Positions 10,501 through 21,385 of a stretch of 64,000 bases of DNA are shown piece after piece (position 1 is the first letter of the stretch; the number at the start of each line of letters is the position of its first letter). The stretch spans positions 1,736,001 to 1,800,000 of the forward strand of contig CALNXK010000080.1 of NCBI GenBank assembly GCA_942486035.1, given 5' to 3'. Under the pieces are notes generated by a model that saw only the letters and a program-made list of their open reading frames with translations, ran no database searches and was not told the origin of the DNA. Source of the DNA: Porites lobata (lineage: Eukaryota > Cnidaria > Anthozoa > Scleractinia > Poritidae). Both the position numbers and the translations under genes were made by a program.

Positions 10501-13500
10501 AGGTCAATAATACTACTCGATAATAATACTACAATATTACTGGCCGAGCTGTAGCCAAGTTCCACGTTTTTTGCGTGATTATTTGCAGATTCATCATCAT
10601 CGAAATTGTGACTTTTCAAAATGCTGTAATCAGCACACAAGAGCGTTCATGAGCTCCTTCCTCAACCGTACCCCCCCCCCCCCAATCCCCTCTCTCCCCT
10701 ACACATACACACACCCCACCAAAGGGAAGACTGAATGGCATACAGAATGCATCTTACCTCTCTAAAATCCACCCAAACAAAAAGGCCACCTTCTCCCTGG
10801 ATGAATGGAATGTTAACCTCATGAAGAGCATTACAAGTGATATTATATGCTTTCCGTAGTCGCTCTTGGTTTGTTGGTATAAAAGTCTTATCTAACCAAT
10901 CTGCAAAACGAGACATTATAAAGATTTAGAGTTGCTGTCACTTCCCAATTGACTAACCTATTTGATCTACAACTCTATAAGCTACCCTGTTCCAAGAAGT
11001 ACTGAAAGGACAATATATGGACTCAATAAATTTAAGTCTCAGTTAAACACACCGTGGGAAAAGCAATTTCCCAAGATATTTCTCTCGCGGCATGTATGCT
11101 GTGGTAAAAGCGGTCAAATCAAGTTTTCTTTTTTTTTCAGCGGTATTGCCGCATGCAGTGCGTGTTTTTACGCGGGAATTTCATAGCCACCCCAATGATT
11201 GTTTCTTTTTTATTGTGAGACAAACATCTCGGTCGTTGTCATGGTCACCTCCTTTGAAATTCCTGACGTATGTATGATTACGCTTCACGGCAAATTTACC
11301 ACCGGAAGAACGGGTCACACGGGTGTATTTTTTTTCGTTAGAAAAGGACGCATCCCGGGGAAAACGCCTTGTATAACCACAAATAAAAAGTAGATAGAAG
11401 TGTGGCCAGTGGAGTAACGAGCAAATGCTAGCAACTTGTTCCCAAAAAGCTCTTCTCTCCTCGGTTAACAGTTCGTGAAAGACCCTGTCTTAGGGGATTA
11501 AGAAAAAAAGTTTAAAAGGTTCCAAATGGTTCAAATCCACATAAAGCCTAAAACAAATTAACATGACATTCAAGTTATTGTTCGATTTTTTTTGTCCAAT
11601 TTCTTGTCCGATTGCTTGTCTGATTTTTGTCCGATTTTTCGACCGAATTTTCGTCCTATTTTTGTTGTCCGATATCTTGTCCGATATATTTTTTTTTCCG
11701 CTTTCTTGTCCGATTTCCTATCCGATTTTTTGTCCGATTTCCTATCCGAGTTTTTGTCCGATTTTTCTTGTCCAATTTGTCCAATTTTTTGTCCCATTTT
11801 TTTTGTCTGATTTTTTGTCCGATTTTTTTTGTTCGACTTTTTGACCGATTTTTGGTCCCATTTTTGTCCCATTTTTTTTGGCTTATTTTGCGTCCGATTT
11901 CTCGTCCGATTTTCCTTGTCCGATTTTTGACCGACCTCTTGTTCGATTTCTTACCAGACTTTTCTTGCCCGGTTTTTGGTCCGATTTTTTGTTCCATATC
12001 ATGTCTGATTTCTTGTTTGATTTTATGTAATATATCAAGCATTAGACGCAATGGAAGAGAGTTCAACATACGACGCGCAAGGGATTATTTTTTACGATTT
12101 CCGAGGAAAGAAATCGGACAAAAAACGGACAAGAAATCGGACGAAAAATCGGACAAAAAAATCGGGCAAGAAATGAGAAAAAAAAATACATCGGACAAAT
12201 AAAAATCGGAGGAACAAATCGGACAAGAAATGGGACAAAAAAATCGGACATCGGACATCGGACATCGGACATCGGACATCGAAAATCGGACATTCGACAT
12301 CAGACACCGGACATCAGACATCGCAGATTAGACATCAGACATCGAACATCTGACATAAGACATCCGAAATCGTACATCAGACAAATCGGACATTGGGTAT
12401 CAGACATCGGAGATCAGACATAAGACATCCGACAGTCGGACAAACAACTGGACAAAAAAATTGGACGAAAAGACGGACAAAAAATCGGACAAGAAATTGA
12501 GCAAAAATAAAATCAGACAAAAAACGGACAAGAAGAGGCCAAAGAGAATATAACTAACCTCGATCCTTTATAAGGTTTCTCAACATAACCTGCATAAAAG
12601 AGTGGAATTGGTAAGGTCAGTAAAATCAGTTAATAAACTCCATTGTCTGCCAACATGTCGAGCGTGGGGCTAAAGGCGCAAACGTCCTTCTTACTTTCAT
12701 CTTAACGTAAAAATCTGCCATGTAAACATCGTTATTTAATGAAACAGCGCGCAAGAAACCCGCTAAAATATTTCATTTTTATTGCAGTTTCACGTTAATT
12801 TGGTGTCTGATGAGGAATACTGATTGGTTCTTGTGCCTTGGGTATCGAACACCTCAGCTATTTACCACGTTAAATGTCATGAGCGGTTTCTTTCTTCTTT
12901 TTGACGTATCCATGGATATTTCCGATGGTAAATTTATCTCGAGGGAGTCCGGTCACACGCACTTCACCAATTTCCCAGGGTAAAAGTGTCCCGTGTAACC
13001 GCACCTAGTAGCGACACTTACAAATTACACGTGTAAAAGTTTTATTAAATTGACCCCTGGTTGCCTCACCAATGAAAATGTTTGTGGCGGCACTAGCCTA
13101 GCAATGAATAGTAAAGAAACTTACAAAATTCAGAGAAAGTGCAAAGTTTTGCACGTGGAGAGTTTTGAGTTTTCATCAACTTTTCATTGCACGCGCAGAA
13201 AATTGTTGGTAGTTGTCTACGCGAATTTTCCGACGTCCTCAATGTTGCTGCCTCTTCGTTAAGCGTCGTGCTGCTTTAAGGTAAGTACAACAAAGCGTTT
13301 TTCTAATGGTACAGTAAAAGAAATGAATGTTCAGTTCCTTTCCACTCTCAAGGAACAAATTTCAGTTCTTACTTTCGCGAAAACGAACACTGAGAATTAA
13401 AATTGTATAATCTTAGACAATTTTGTATCAAGAAAAACCGTCTTTTGGGAAGGTAAAATACGACAAATGTCACCGCACCAAGCAATACAGTTTTCCACTG

Positions 13501-16500
13501 GAATGGCAAACGTTTTGGAATTGCTCATTACGGGCTTCGCACTACGTGACGTTTTTCTTCCAATTTATATGAACAGTACATGCGGCGGTCTTCCTGAAAG
13601 CGAAACTACTATCATTTCAACAGGACCATGTCTTTAAGCATGAACTACTATCCTTTTCTGCTTTTTGAGGGTTGGAATGTACTGTGAAGTGTCAAGCTGG
13701 ATCTTGAGGAATTGGGGTGAGCCACTCCCCAAGTTAGAAAGCCAACTTCATTAATCCTTCGCATTATTCAACCGTTATTTTTAACCGTATTTTTTCCCGT
13801 TACTTATAAAAACTTAGTATTAACGTATTGGCTTAAAACATCGGACCCTAGTTGTTTGAAGGCCAATAAGCGCGAACCCGGGGTTGAATTTTAATCCAGG
13901 TTTCTTTTTTCAAAAGCATTTTCTCGGATAATTTTCCCTGTTCTTTTTAGAGCAACCAATCACCAAATTGCAGACCAGAAGAATTTCACTAAATTTGATT
14001 TTTAAGCTTTTATATCAGAATTCAAATTTCACACAAACTCTGGGTTATCTTAGGGCCTTTTCAAATGGAGGTGGGGGACCTCAAGTAGGTGAGGTAACAT
14101 TTGGCGGGTAACCCCACCTATCATGTAAACGTGACCAAATTGAAATGGGGTAACCCGCCTGTCCATATAATCTCTCACCTAAGCGGGTTACCTCACCTAC
14201 CTGGGGTCCCCCACCTCCATGTAAACAGGCCCTTAATCCCACTTTGAACAACCAAGCCCTGCAGTACTTTAAAATCATTAAGCGACACAAATTGTGTTAC
14301 ATACCTGAGTTGGAGCAGCTAAATCTTGGAAGCGCGTGTAACCCTGGGCCATAGCGCGATAAACTTCTTTGTTTCTTGTGTGAAAAATTCCGCAACGAAA
14401 ACCGGACACACCAAAATCCTACAAACATTTTTCATGAACATGCGAGAAAAGAAAACACCATTAGTTACCGCTAATTCGCAGGGGATGAGGAGCTGAAACT
14501 GTACATGGATACAGATAACGTTTAAATACCTTGCTGAAACCCCAAAGCACATGAAGCCTTTCCTTGTCTGGGATACTGAAAACAAACCAAAAGGAAAAGT
14601 CCGTTCACATACATGCACTGGCAAATAAATAACTAACGTAAAAAAAAAGGGCAACGGCGGAAGAAAAAATGTTGTAAGGAATTAAAGAAGCCTACTTGAA
14701 CAAAATCACGTTTAACGAAAAACAAGGCATTTATGTATCATTCCAGCTAGACAGGTTTCGCTCACAACGATGACACTTTATTCCAAGACTGAAAAATCGG
14801 TGCACCAACGTCCCCAGTCCAAAGAAGATTTCCGCTGCAAATTTCTTACATATCACACGTACATGCCGTACAGTCCCCTTGATAAACGTAAACCTGACAG
14901 GTCTCCATCAAGCAGTCGTGGTCACCTATTTCTACACGTAGCTCTCAGTGTTCTCGTCGAGTTTAATTTTTGTTTGTTTTCACCTCTACTAAATGGTCAC
15001 TTTACTTTTAGGTGCTCTATCGGTTCGTGACGTTCATTAGCCTACAGAACACGCGCTACTTTTTCGCGTTTTTTAAGGCGACCAAAGACAAGCGCAGAAC
15101 GGGCGTGGAGCGCGAGACAGGCGCGATGGGGAACGCACGCGTGTCTCGCGTTCCACACCCGCTTCGTGCTCGCCAGAAAAACATGAGAAAATAGTACCTG
15201 TTTAGCAGGATAAACTACATTTGTGTACGACCTCGCTCTTACGGTGGCTTGTTTCATTCCTTTTGTCACAAGAAAAGGTATAAAACCCTTAAAGGGTTAA
15301 GTCCTCACGTGACTTATAACTTCTCCTGTATTCTTCTCTTGATCTATTTTGAAAAACTGTTAATTTGTCGAACGCTTAGAACTGCTTAGGTTGCCATTCC
15401 CTTAAGGTAGCTTATTAATACAGGTGACACTGAATGAAGACAGTGACTCACTCACTTTTTTAAACTTAACACATTCGTCATAGAGCAGCCTTCCTTGAAA
15501 AGAGACAGCATGTAAATTTCATCCATGATAACATGCAAAGAGTGCCTGCAAATGTAACCAGTGTTTTTCAGTTAGAGAAACACACAACAAAGATTTTGAG
15601 AATATATAAACAGGGACTACTTGTTTTGAACTATAACCATCCACACACCAATTCACTCTCTACCGTCACCACTGTGGACAAAGCAATTAGTTCTCTCCTT
15701 CTTCTCCCGACTACAAGTTTGGTACCAAGAAATGGCAGCATTTTAAATGCATTATTTGTCTTCAAATAAAATTTTATGCGACAATTTAGCCTTACGTGGT
15801 TTACGAGTTCAGTAACGTGGAAAGAGGCTAGGAACAAGAAATCGAGGGTACTGATTTGAATTTTGAATTCAAGATGGCGTCTTAAGGTGATGTCGTATTT
15901 ATTGATCGTCATATAATGGATGTCGTGTTCTTGATCTCGTTGACAGACAAAAATTTTTTCATCATGTTGTTAGTATTGCCTTTTCCAACAGAGCACAGCA
16001 CATATTTCATTCTGATTAAGATTTGCCATTTTGTGGGTAGATTGAAGCATAAAATTTTTTTTCTTCATTCCAATACTGACATAAGGATGACCCATTAAAT
16101 TGCAACAAATTTATTAATTACTACAGAGGAGTGCTGGAAAAAAAAATATCAAGTGCAAAAACAATCGTCATGATAACCAGTCCTCATCTAAAAATTTAAT
16201 TAAGAAATCATAAATGCCTGCTCACCTTGCAGCAAACTGTAGACAGCCTTGCAAAAGTTCTTCAGAATAGATAACTCCAAGGGGGTTGTTGGGGTTACAC
16301 AACAAAACCCCCCGGATTTTTACACCCTGAAAAATAAAAACCAAATTAACAACTTTAGGGCCTGTTTACAAGGAGAGAGGGTTACCCTTGAGGTAGGGTT
16401 AACCTAGCAAGTGGGTTAAAGATAGGCCAGGTTTACAAGCAAAATTTCACAGGTACACATAGGGTTATCCTTTCACCCCGTCAACTTTACCAGCTTTACT

Positions 16501-19500
16501 TATGTGTTTCGTCACGTGTGACCACATAAGACTAAAATAAACATTCTTTGTGATGTTCAAGATTTGAAAGAAAACTTTAAGTTCTCTAATGGAAGACAAG
16601 TTGAATTCATGAAAAAACCGAAAAATATTATCATCATATACAGAAAATACCGTACATTGTTCAGATGTTTATACCGTAATTTAGCTCAGAAATTGGATAC
16701 CTTTGTTCAAATTGTCAAGATTACTGGTCATGCATGACAAAGGAAGGTTGTCCCAGGTAGGCAAGTTATCACTAGCAGAGCATTTACAAGGCAGATAGGT
16801 AACCCTCGCACTAGGGTAACCCTAGCACTCGGGTAGGCTTATCCTAGTTCCAGGGTAACCCTATAGATCTGCCTTGTAAGCATGTTGCATAAAAAAAGAA
16901 ATGTGCGAGTGTTAGGGTAACCCTATCTGCCTTGTAACCACGTTGCATAAAAAAAAAAATGTGCGGGTGCTAGGGTAACCCTCTTGCCTGGGTAAACCTA
17001 ACACTCAGGTAGGGTTTCCCTAGCTCCAGGGTAACCTTATCTGCCTTTGAAACATGTTGCATAAAGAAAGAAGAAATGTGCAAGTGCTATGGTATTTCTC
17101 TTGCTGGCATAACCCTAGCACCAGGGTTACCCCCCCCCCCCCTCCTAGGGACAGGGAAAAAAATTGGCCAATAGCTGACCAGCACGTCCCCAGTAACAAT
17201 CCCAGAACCAACTGCAGCTCACATTTCAGCTCCAGTTCCCTTCTCGTTTCTAAAGTGTTAATACTCTAAATACACTGTTAAAAAACTGATTTCTCAATTA
17301 TCCACAGTTGATTTGATCCAAGGAAAGTACCTGCTCCTGTGCTTTCTGTAATGCTGATTCCAGTCTTTTAACAGTAAGTTCAAATGGCTGACTCTCGCCT
17401 GGACCAATCTGAAAGACAACAGATGATTGCTTCAGCAAAAGCTCTGTGAGACACTAAGACACTAAGACACTAAGACATACTGTTTTACTGACTTGCGTTG
17501 TTGTACATTATACAGTTTAAAAACAGCTTTCCCACCTTGCTGGAAAGTTCAACTGGAAAAGGTATCACTCTTGAACGCGACTGTAGGTCCAATAAAAATG
17601 ACCCATAATATGGTGCAGGAATTAACATACCCTCTATAATGGAGATAATAAATGAAACCAAAAATAATAATAATAATAAATGAGTATACTGAAAAAAAAA
17701 AAAAGAAATGAGTAAAAACTAACCCTACATGGCTTCCAAAAAACAAAGAATAAAATTCTGATGACTGTGAATTAGAGTTAAGAGGCTGTAATCAATAGAT
17801 TGTGTCTAGTCCATGATTGTGCGATGCAGAAAATAACAGAACCTCAGTAGATCTTCTTGCCAGATTGATCTGATTATGTAGTTTTTACAGTTTCCCTCAT
17901 ATAATTATTTAATAAAAGTAACTTTACTTTACTACAGTACATTGAAAACTCATATAATTCTGCTGGATATAGTTCTGCTGTCCTTAATTTTGGCACCCTT
18001 CAAAAAGGCAAACACACTAATATTAAATTTACTCATCAGACTAGGACATGACTTACAATATAGAGCTTTTTGCTACTACTACTGAGCCTTGATGACCATG
18101 CATGATAACAACTGTAACCCCTATATAACTGGGCATGCTATATATTACATGTAAGTACGTACCTCCTTCATCTGCTAAAGTATATGCAATAGCATCCACT
18201 AATGGTGTTGCTCCATTAGATACTATGAGCTGTACATAAACCAAAACAAAGTAAGTCTCTGAACCAAAAGGAAATTGCAGTAGTTGTGGTAATTAATACT
18301 GTTCATTCTTTCAATCAGGACTGAAGCAAAAAATTTAATATTCATACATGTATCTGTAACATAACAGGGAGAACTTTTGTCTTGATGAAATACGTACTTC
18401 CTCTGAAGATATGGGCTCTGCTGGCTTCATATAATGATTCAGGAAATCAGCAATAGTTTGTCTAAAACTAAAATAAAGAACAAAAATAGTGATGATGATG
18501 ATGATGATGATGTGTCGATGTGTGGTGCTACTAATATTGGCAACATTGGCGCAGTAACTATGACTGTGTGACTGTGAGAGCTAGTTCTATGTTTACATAA
18601 AAAATTAATTGGATCAAATAGACTGTTGGCAACAGCAGTGGTGCAAAGGCAGTGGTGGTGCTGGTACAGTGTAGTTATGGCAATGGCAACAGTGGTATGA
18701 CAGTATGGACAAAGCATTCAACACCAGTATTAGAAAATTACAGTAGTAATTGCTGATCTAGCTGTTGCTCTAATAATTTATTAGCAATTATTATTGGATG
18801 AGGCTGACTATAATGTAAAGAGTCATCCAGGGATAGCAACCCATGAGATCTACATAATTCTTCATGTTACATAAAACCCAAATCCGGTAATCAACGCTTG
18901 GCCAAAACAGCTGAGCTACCAACCTTCTGCTGTCCTTAATTCTGTTGATATCTGTACAACAGTACTGACATCAATTATACTGATATCAGTAATTGCCTTC
19001 TAGATTTGGTCAGCGGTAGCTGCTTATAAAGAATTAGGCAAGAAACCTGAGCCAGTCAGAAATGGAGAAATGTTTTGAACGAAATCATAAAAAAAGATAA
19101 ATAATATCGGAAACAATCCACATACAACATCACAGGACTAAAAACCCCAACTGGCAGAAGGCAACCAGCTGGCAATTTACAGGCATGGCTGAGTATTTGA
19201 ACTCGTAACAACGAATAACAAATCCAGTTAGTGGCCTGGCCAGCGCAGGACTCGACAAACCCTGGACCGCAACATTGCAAGTCTGATGTGCTGACCACTC
19301 GGCCATGCTGTCTCCTTAATGAAAAGCAGTTACTTAAGTCTAACTTGCATATAAAGAACTGTACACATTTGTAACAGTAAAAAATGACAGAATACCTCAT
19401 CAGCCCCTCAGCACAGAAATATTCTGTGTGCTCTTGAAGTAAGGTATGAGATTCTTTTTCCTCAAACTATAAAAATACAATTAATTTTAAAATGATCAGA

Positions 19501-20468
19501 CATATACATGTAATATATTTATGATACTACATCACTTTGTTTCTCTCAAACTAATGAGATGACAGAGACAGATACAACAACAAATACATATAATAGTTTA
19601 ATTTTATCATATTCTAGTTAAATCTAAATAAGGATGCTCCTTTTTTCCCTAAATTGCTTGCAAAAGATAATACTAACATAATTACCTTCTTTTTAAGCAA
19701 GTCAAATAATAACTTATTTTCACTTGTTCCCATGTTGATGACGCCCTAATAAAGACAATGTGCATAAATAATAAAGAAAACTTGATAATATATATAATGG
19801 TGATAAAACCTGAGCTAATTAAACATAATACCTACACATATATTGAATCAGAGCTTTCATTAAGTGTCATAACCCACAGCACCTGTTAGGGCTGAGCTTA
19901 CTTGATGTCGTGGTCATCAAAGAGGAAAGGTTTATAAGGTGACACAATAAACTTTTGCGAGGTGGCACAGGTGAATCTTTATTTGCTACGACTACTTCAA
20001 AACTTAATGACAGCCCTGAGTAAACCCGTTCAAATTGTTACTTACCAGATAAGAGCTAAACCTGTCAAATCAGGGACATTGCAGGGCTGTCACTAAGACG
20101 GGCAGGGAATCAAATAATTATGGATGTCTTTTAGTTATATTTTTCTTCTACAATTTATTTTCCCTGGAAAGTAGCTGGGTGCTATGTTAATTGTAGCGGA
20201 GGGAAGGCCATTCAATGACAGCACTAGAGGAGGGGGCTGTAGAGTACTGTTTTGCTGCAAAATGTACATGTAAAGGCACAACAACATATTCTTACCACCC
20301 TAAAAGGGGTGGTAGTCTTTATAGAAATTTTTGGAAGAAATTAAAGGCTGGTTTTCACTAGAGATGAAGTTAGATTTGGAGCCCGGGGGAGGGGGGGTAC
20401 TGCCATACATGGGCTATATGGGTATGTGCCGCTATGAAGGGTATGGTTTTCAAGCAGTTTACTCTAGG

Positions 20469-20503
<35 letters not shown>

Positions 20504-21352
20504 GAGGGTATCATTTTTCAAGAAACTGATCAGTTGGTTGAAGATTTTATCTAGACTGGGGAAACAACTACTCTAGGATAGGGGGATTTTGGGAGTTTAG
20601 TCTAGTATAGGGTAGCAAAATTCAGCTGAACTAGCTCTGGTATAGGTCAAGGGTTCCAGGGTCCCAGCGGCACATCCCCACCCAGAAATTCCTAAAGTGC
20701 ACCCCCCCGGGATTTGGAGTCATTATCAGAAGAGTAGAACTCCATTGTCAGCCTCTAAACGTATGTTGTAAAGTTTAGGACATTATAGAACTGATAAGTA
20801 GGTTGAGTATGATCATTCGGGTGAACGTAGTCCCAAATAGGACTGTTGTTGTTGACAGTGACTGACCTGTGGGGTAGTAACTGAGTTCATCCGGATGATC
20901 ATAATCAACCTACTTATGAAATGGCTTCTGGTATCAAACCTTTCACAATATTATACTCTTGCTTATATAGCACTGTACCCTAAGCACCACCCCTTTAGGT
21001 TCTTCACCTTCCCGACACGGGTGGCCCTGGGTGGCCCTGTATTCTATAGTTTCCCCATACATTTTTCTTTTCAAACGCTCTGACATCAGCTTTAACTTAA
21101 ACCTCATGATCATGCATCCCACATTAACTTAAATAATCATGAATAATGCATAGCAATCGATCGCACCTGTGGATTGTCGATTTTATGGAATGGATTCCCT
21201 TTGTGTTTTCCTTCAAACTTTGCTTCGTGTTTAACAAAAAGAGCCATTGCTTTAACACGGGCCGATGTGTAAGACATTTTTCTCGGTGTCAATACGAGAT
21301 CGGAGCGAACAGTTTTTGGCAGAAAACAACCACGAGTCGCAGATTTTAACAT
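7115..21352 (-). CDS. ACCS: ACC-synthase-like PLP-dependent aminotransferase, complete 15-exon gene
   Basis: Exons: 21352-21167, 19745-19686, 19466-19396, 18461-18398, 18229-18163, 17633-17536, 17408-17331, 16326-16226, 15545-15456, 14575-14530, 14418-14305, 12589-12559, 10900-10758, 9452-9299, 7374-7115 (TAG). All have AG/GT borders and all phases match, giving 520 residues without a frameshift. Fold-type I hallmarks seen: GVINMGTSEN (63-72), PAPYYGSF (155-162), NPNNPLG (219-225), DEIY (250-253), the Schiff-base lysine in GFSK (Lys287) and the substrate carboxylate arginine in PGWFR (Arg422). Plant homologues make ACC from S-adenosylmethionine; animal ACCS proteins are not known to share that reaction, so the substrate is open. 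About 85 residues at the C-terminus are charged and low in conservation. Start: ATG 21352. The frame stays open 11 codons further upstream to a possible acceptor at 21386, so a 5' coding exon cannot be excluded. Confidence 0.95.
7418..7807. mobile_element. hAT-like MITE with 8-bp target duplication
   Basis: Ends are CCCGGGGGG... and ...CCCCCCCGGG, flanked by the perfect direct repeat CTCTTCTA (7410-7417 and 7808-7815). An 8-bp duplication is characteristic of hAT elements. The interior is about 80-90% alike by eye to the copy at 20382-20711, sharing phrases such as GCAGTTTACTCTAGGATAGG. It lies in the last intron of the ACCS-like gene, only 41 bp before the acceptor of exon 15, so the branch-point region is very close to it. 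Confidence 0.85.
8437..8746. mobile_element. Foldback MITE with perfect 42-bp terminal inverted repeats
   Basis: Arms 8437-8478 and 8705-8746 are exact reverse complements over 42 bp, starting TCGATTGAAATGTTC. The 226-bp interior is unique and noncoding. It sits in intron 14 of the ACCS-like gene. Perfect arms suggest a young insertion or recent homogenisation. No clear target duplication was found. Confidence 0.85.
9631..9716. repeat. Short foldback repeat in intron 13 of the ACCS-like gene
   Basis: TAGCCTGCGTAGCAGGC at the left and GCCTGCTACGCAGGCTA at the right are inverted copies. The centre is GC-rich and also self-complementary (AAGAAAGAACG against CGTTCTTTCTT), so nearly the whole 86 bp can form one hairpin. 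No coding capacity. Confidence 0.75.
10010..10135. mobile_element. 126-bp MITE with about 30-bp inverted ends
   Basis: The left end AATTTAGGTTTCTGGGAAAC and right end GTTTCCCAGAAACCTAAATT are perfect reverse complements, and the symmetry runs on through GCCCACCTACCC / GGGTTAGGTGGGC. It lies in intron 13 of the ACCS-like gene. Too short to encode anything. Confidence 0.85.
11585..12537. repeat. Inverted arrays of a TTGTCCGATTTT-type satellite
   Basis: From about 11585 to 12025 the plus strand is an irregular array of TTGTCCGATTTTT-like units. From about 12110 to 12537 the same motif appears in reverse complement (AAAATCGGACAA). About 85 bp of ordinary sequence separates them. The right arm also holds a run of 9-10 bp CATCGGACAT units (about 12245-12430). 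The two arms can pair to form one very long imperfect hairpin. Long open frames on both strands are low-complexity by-products. The array ends about 20 bp from the donor of the 31-bp exon 12 of the ACCS-like gene. Confidence 0.9.
14053..14232. mobile_element. Harbinger-like MITE with TTA target duplication
   Basis: Begins GGGCCTTTTCAAATGGAGG and ends CCTCCATGTAAACAGGCCC; the inverted ends extend through GTGGGGGACC and the GTAGGTGAGGTAAC motif. TTA flanks both sides (14050-14052, 14233-14235), matching the TWA duplications of PIF/Harbinger elements. Same family as 38653-38784. Located in intron 11 of the ACCS-like gene, 73 bp from the exon 11 donor. Confidence 0.85.
15040..15160. repeat. Dispersed GC-rich repeat, copy 1
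   Basis: Shares CTACTTTTTCGCGTTTTTT and GAGCGCGAGACA phrases with 22463-22545. It is GC-richer than the surrounding intron of the ACCS-like gene. Boundaries are approximate and no terminal structure is clear. Confidence 0.5.
16358..17135. repeat. Harbinger-like end plus imperfect tandem repeats of GGTAACCCTA type
   Basis: Starts GGGCCTGTTTACAAGGAG after TTTA, the same terminus as the Harbinger-like MITEs, but I find no matching right end. From about 16795 it becomes an irregular array: AGGGTAACCCTA, then a TCTGCCTTGTAA...GTTGCATAAA block, then an A-run and ATGTGC, repeated about three times with gains and losses. It fills much of the intron between exons 7 and 8 of the ACCS-like gene. Confidence 0.6.
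19110..19313 (-). mobile_element. tRNA-derived SINE
   Basis: On the minus strand it begins with a tRNA-like head: A-box TGGCCGAGTGGTC and a B-box-like GGGTTTGTCGAGTCC about 40 bp later, then unrelated sequence. The A-box resembles class II (Leu/Ser) tRNAs. The whole cloverleaf is not intact, so this is a pol III retroposon and not a tRNA gene. It lies in an intron of the ACCS-like gene, about 80 bp from exon 3. The right boundary is approximate. Confidence 0.7.
20087..20222. repeat. AGGGCTGTCACTAAG-family repeat
   Basis: AGGGCTGTCACTAAG at the left and a degraded ATTCAATGACAGCAC at the right match the termini of the element at 272-448. A further end of the family (ACTTAATGACAGCCCT) lies just upstream near 20001. 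In intron 1 of the ACCS-like gene. Confidence 0.45.
20382..20711. mobile_element. hAT-like MITE, second copy, with 8-bp target duplication
   Basis: Ends CCCGGGGGAGGGG... and ...CCCCCCCGGG, flanked by perfect ATTTGGAG repeats (20374-20381 and 20712-20719). The interior is collinear with 7418-7807, with an internal deletion of about 60 bp. In intron 1 of the ACCS-like gene. Confidence 0.88.
20794..20917. repeat. 124-bp foldback element
   Basis: ATAAGTAGGTTGAGTATGAT at the left is mirrored by ATCATAATCAACCTACTTAT at the right, with one mismatch, and the symmetry continues through CCGGGTGAAC. Noncoding, in intron 1 of the ACCS-like gene. Confidence 0.75.
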
Positions 21353-21385
21353 CCCAATTTCGGGCACTTTTTGGTCAGCGGCCAC

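Noticed and set aside
11563..12321. Several 60-190 codon frames rich in CPIS/DFLS or KKSDKK
   Set aside because: Translations of the TTGTCCGATTTT satellite, low complexity, on both strands, inside an intron.
16770..17135. Possible CRISPR-like or telomeric repeat (GGTAACCCTA)
   Set aside because: Units are irregular without constant spacers, the locus is an intron of an animal gene, and the motif differs from TTAGGG.
18484..18512. (GAT)n run as an acidic protein repeat
   Set aside because: Simple microsatellite in an intron of the ACCS-like gene.
19056..19400. 114-codon frame containing GRVVSTSDLQCCGPGFVES
   Set aside because: Translation through a tRNA-derived SINE, next to and out of frame with exon 3 of the ACCS-like gene.
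21353..21385. Start of the ACCS-like protein at a GTG at 21385
   Set aside because: GTG is not a normal start in animals; the first ATG in frame is at 21352, although an upstream coding exon cannot be excluded.
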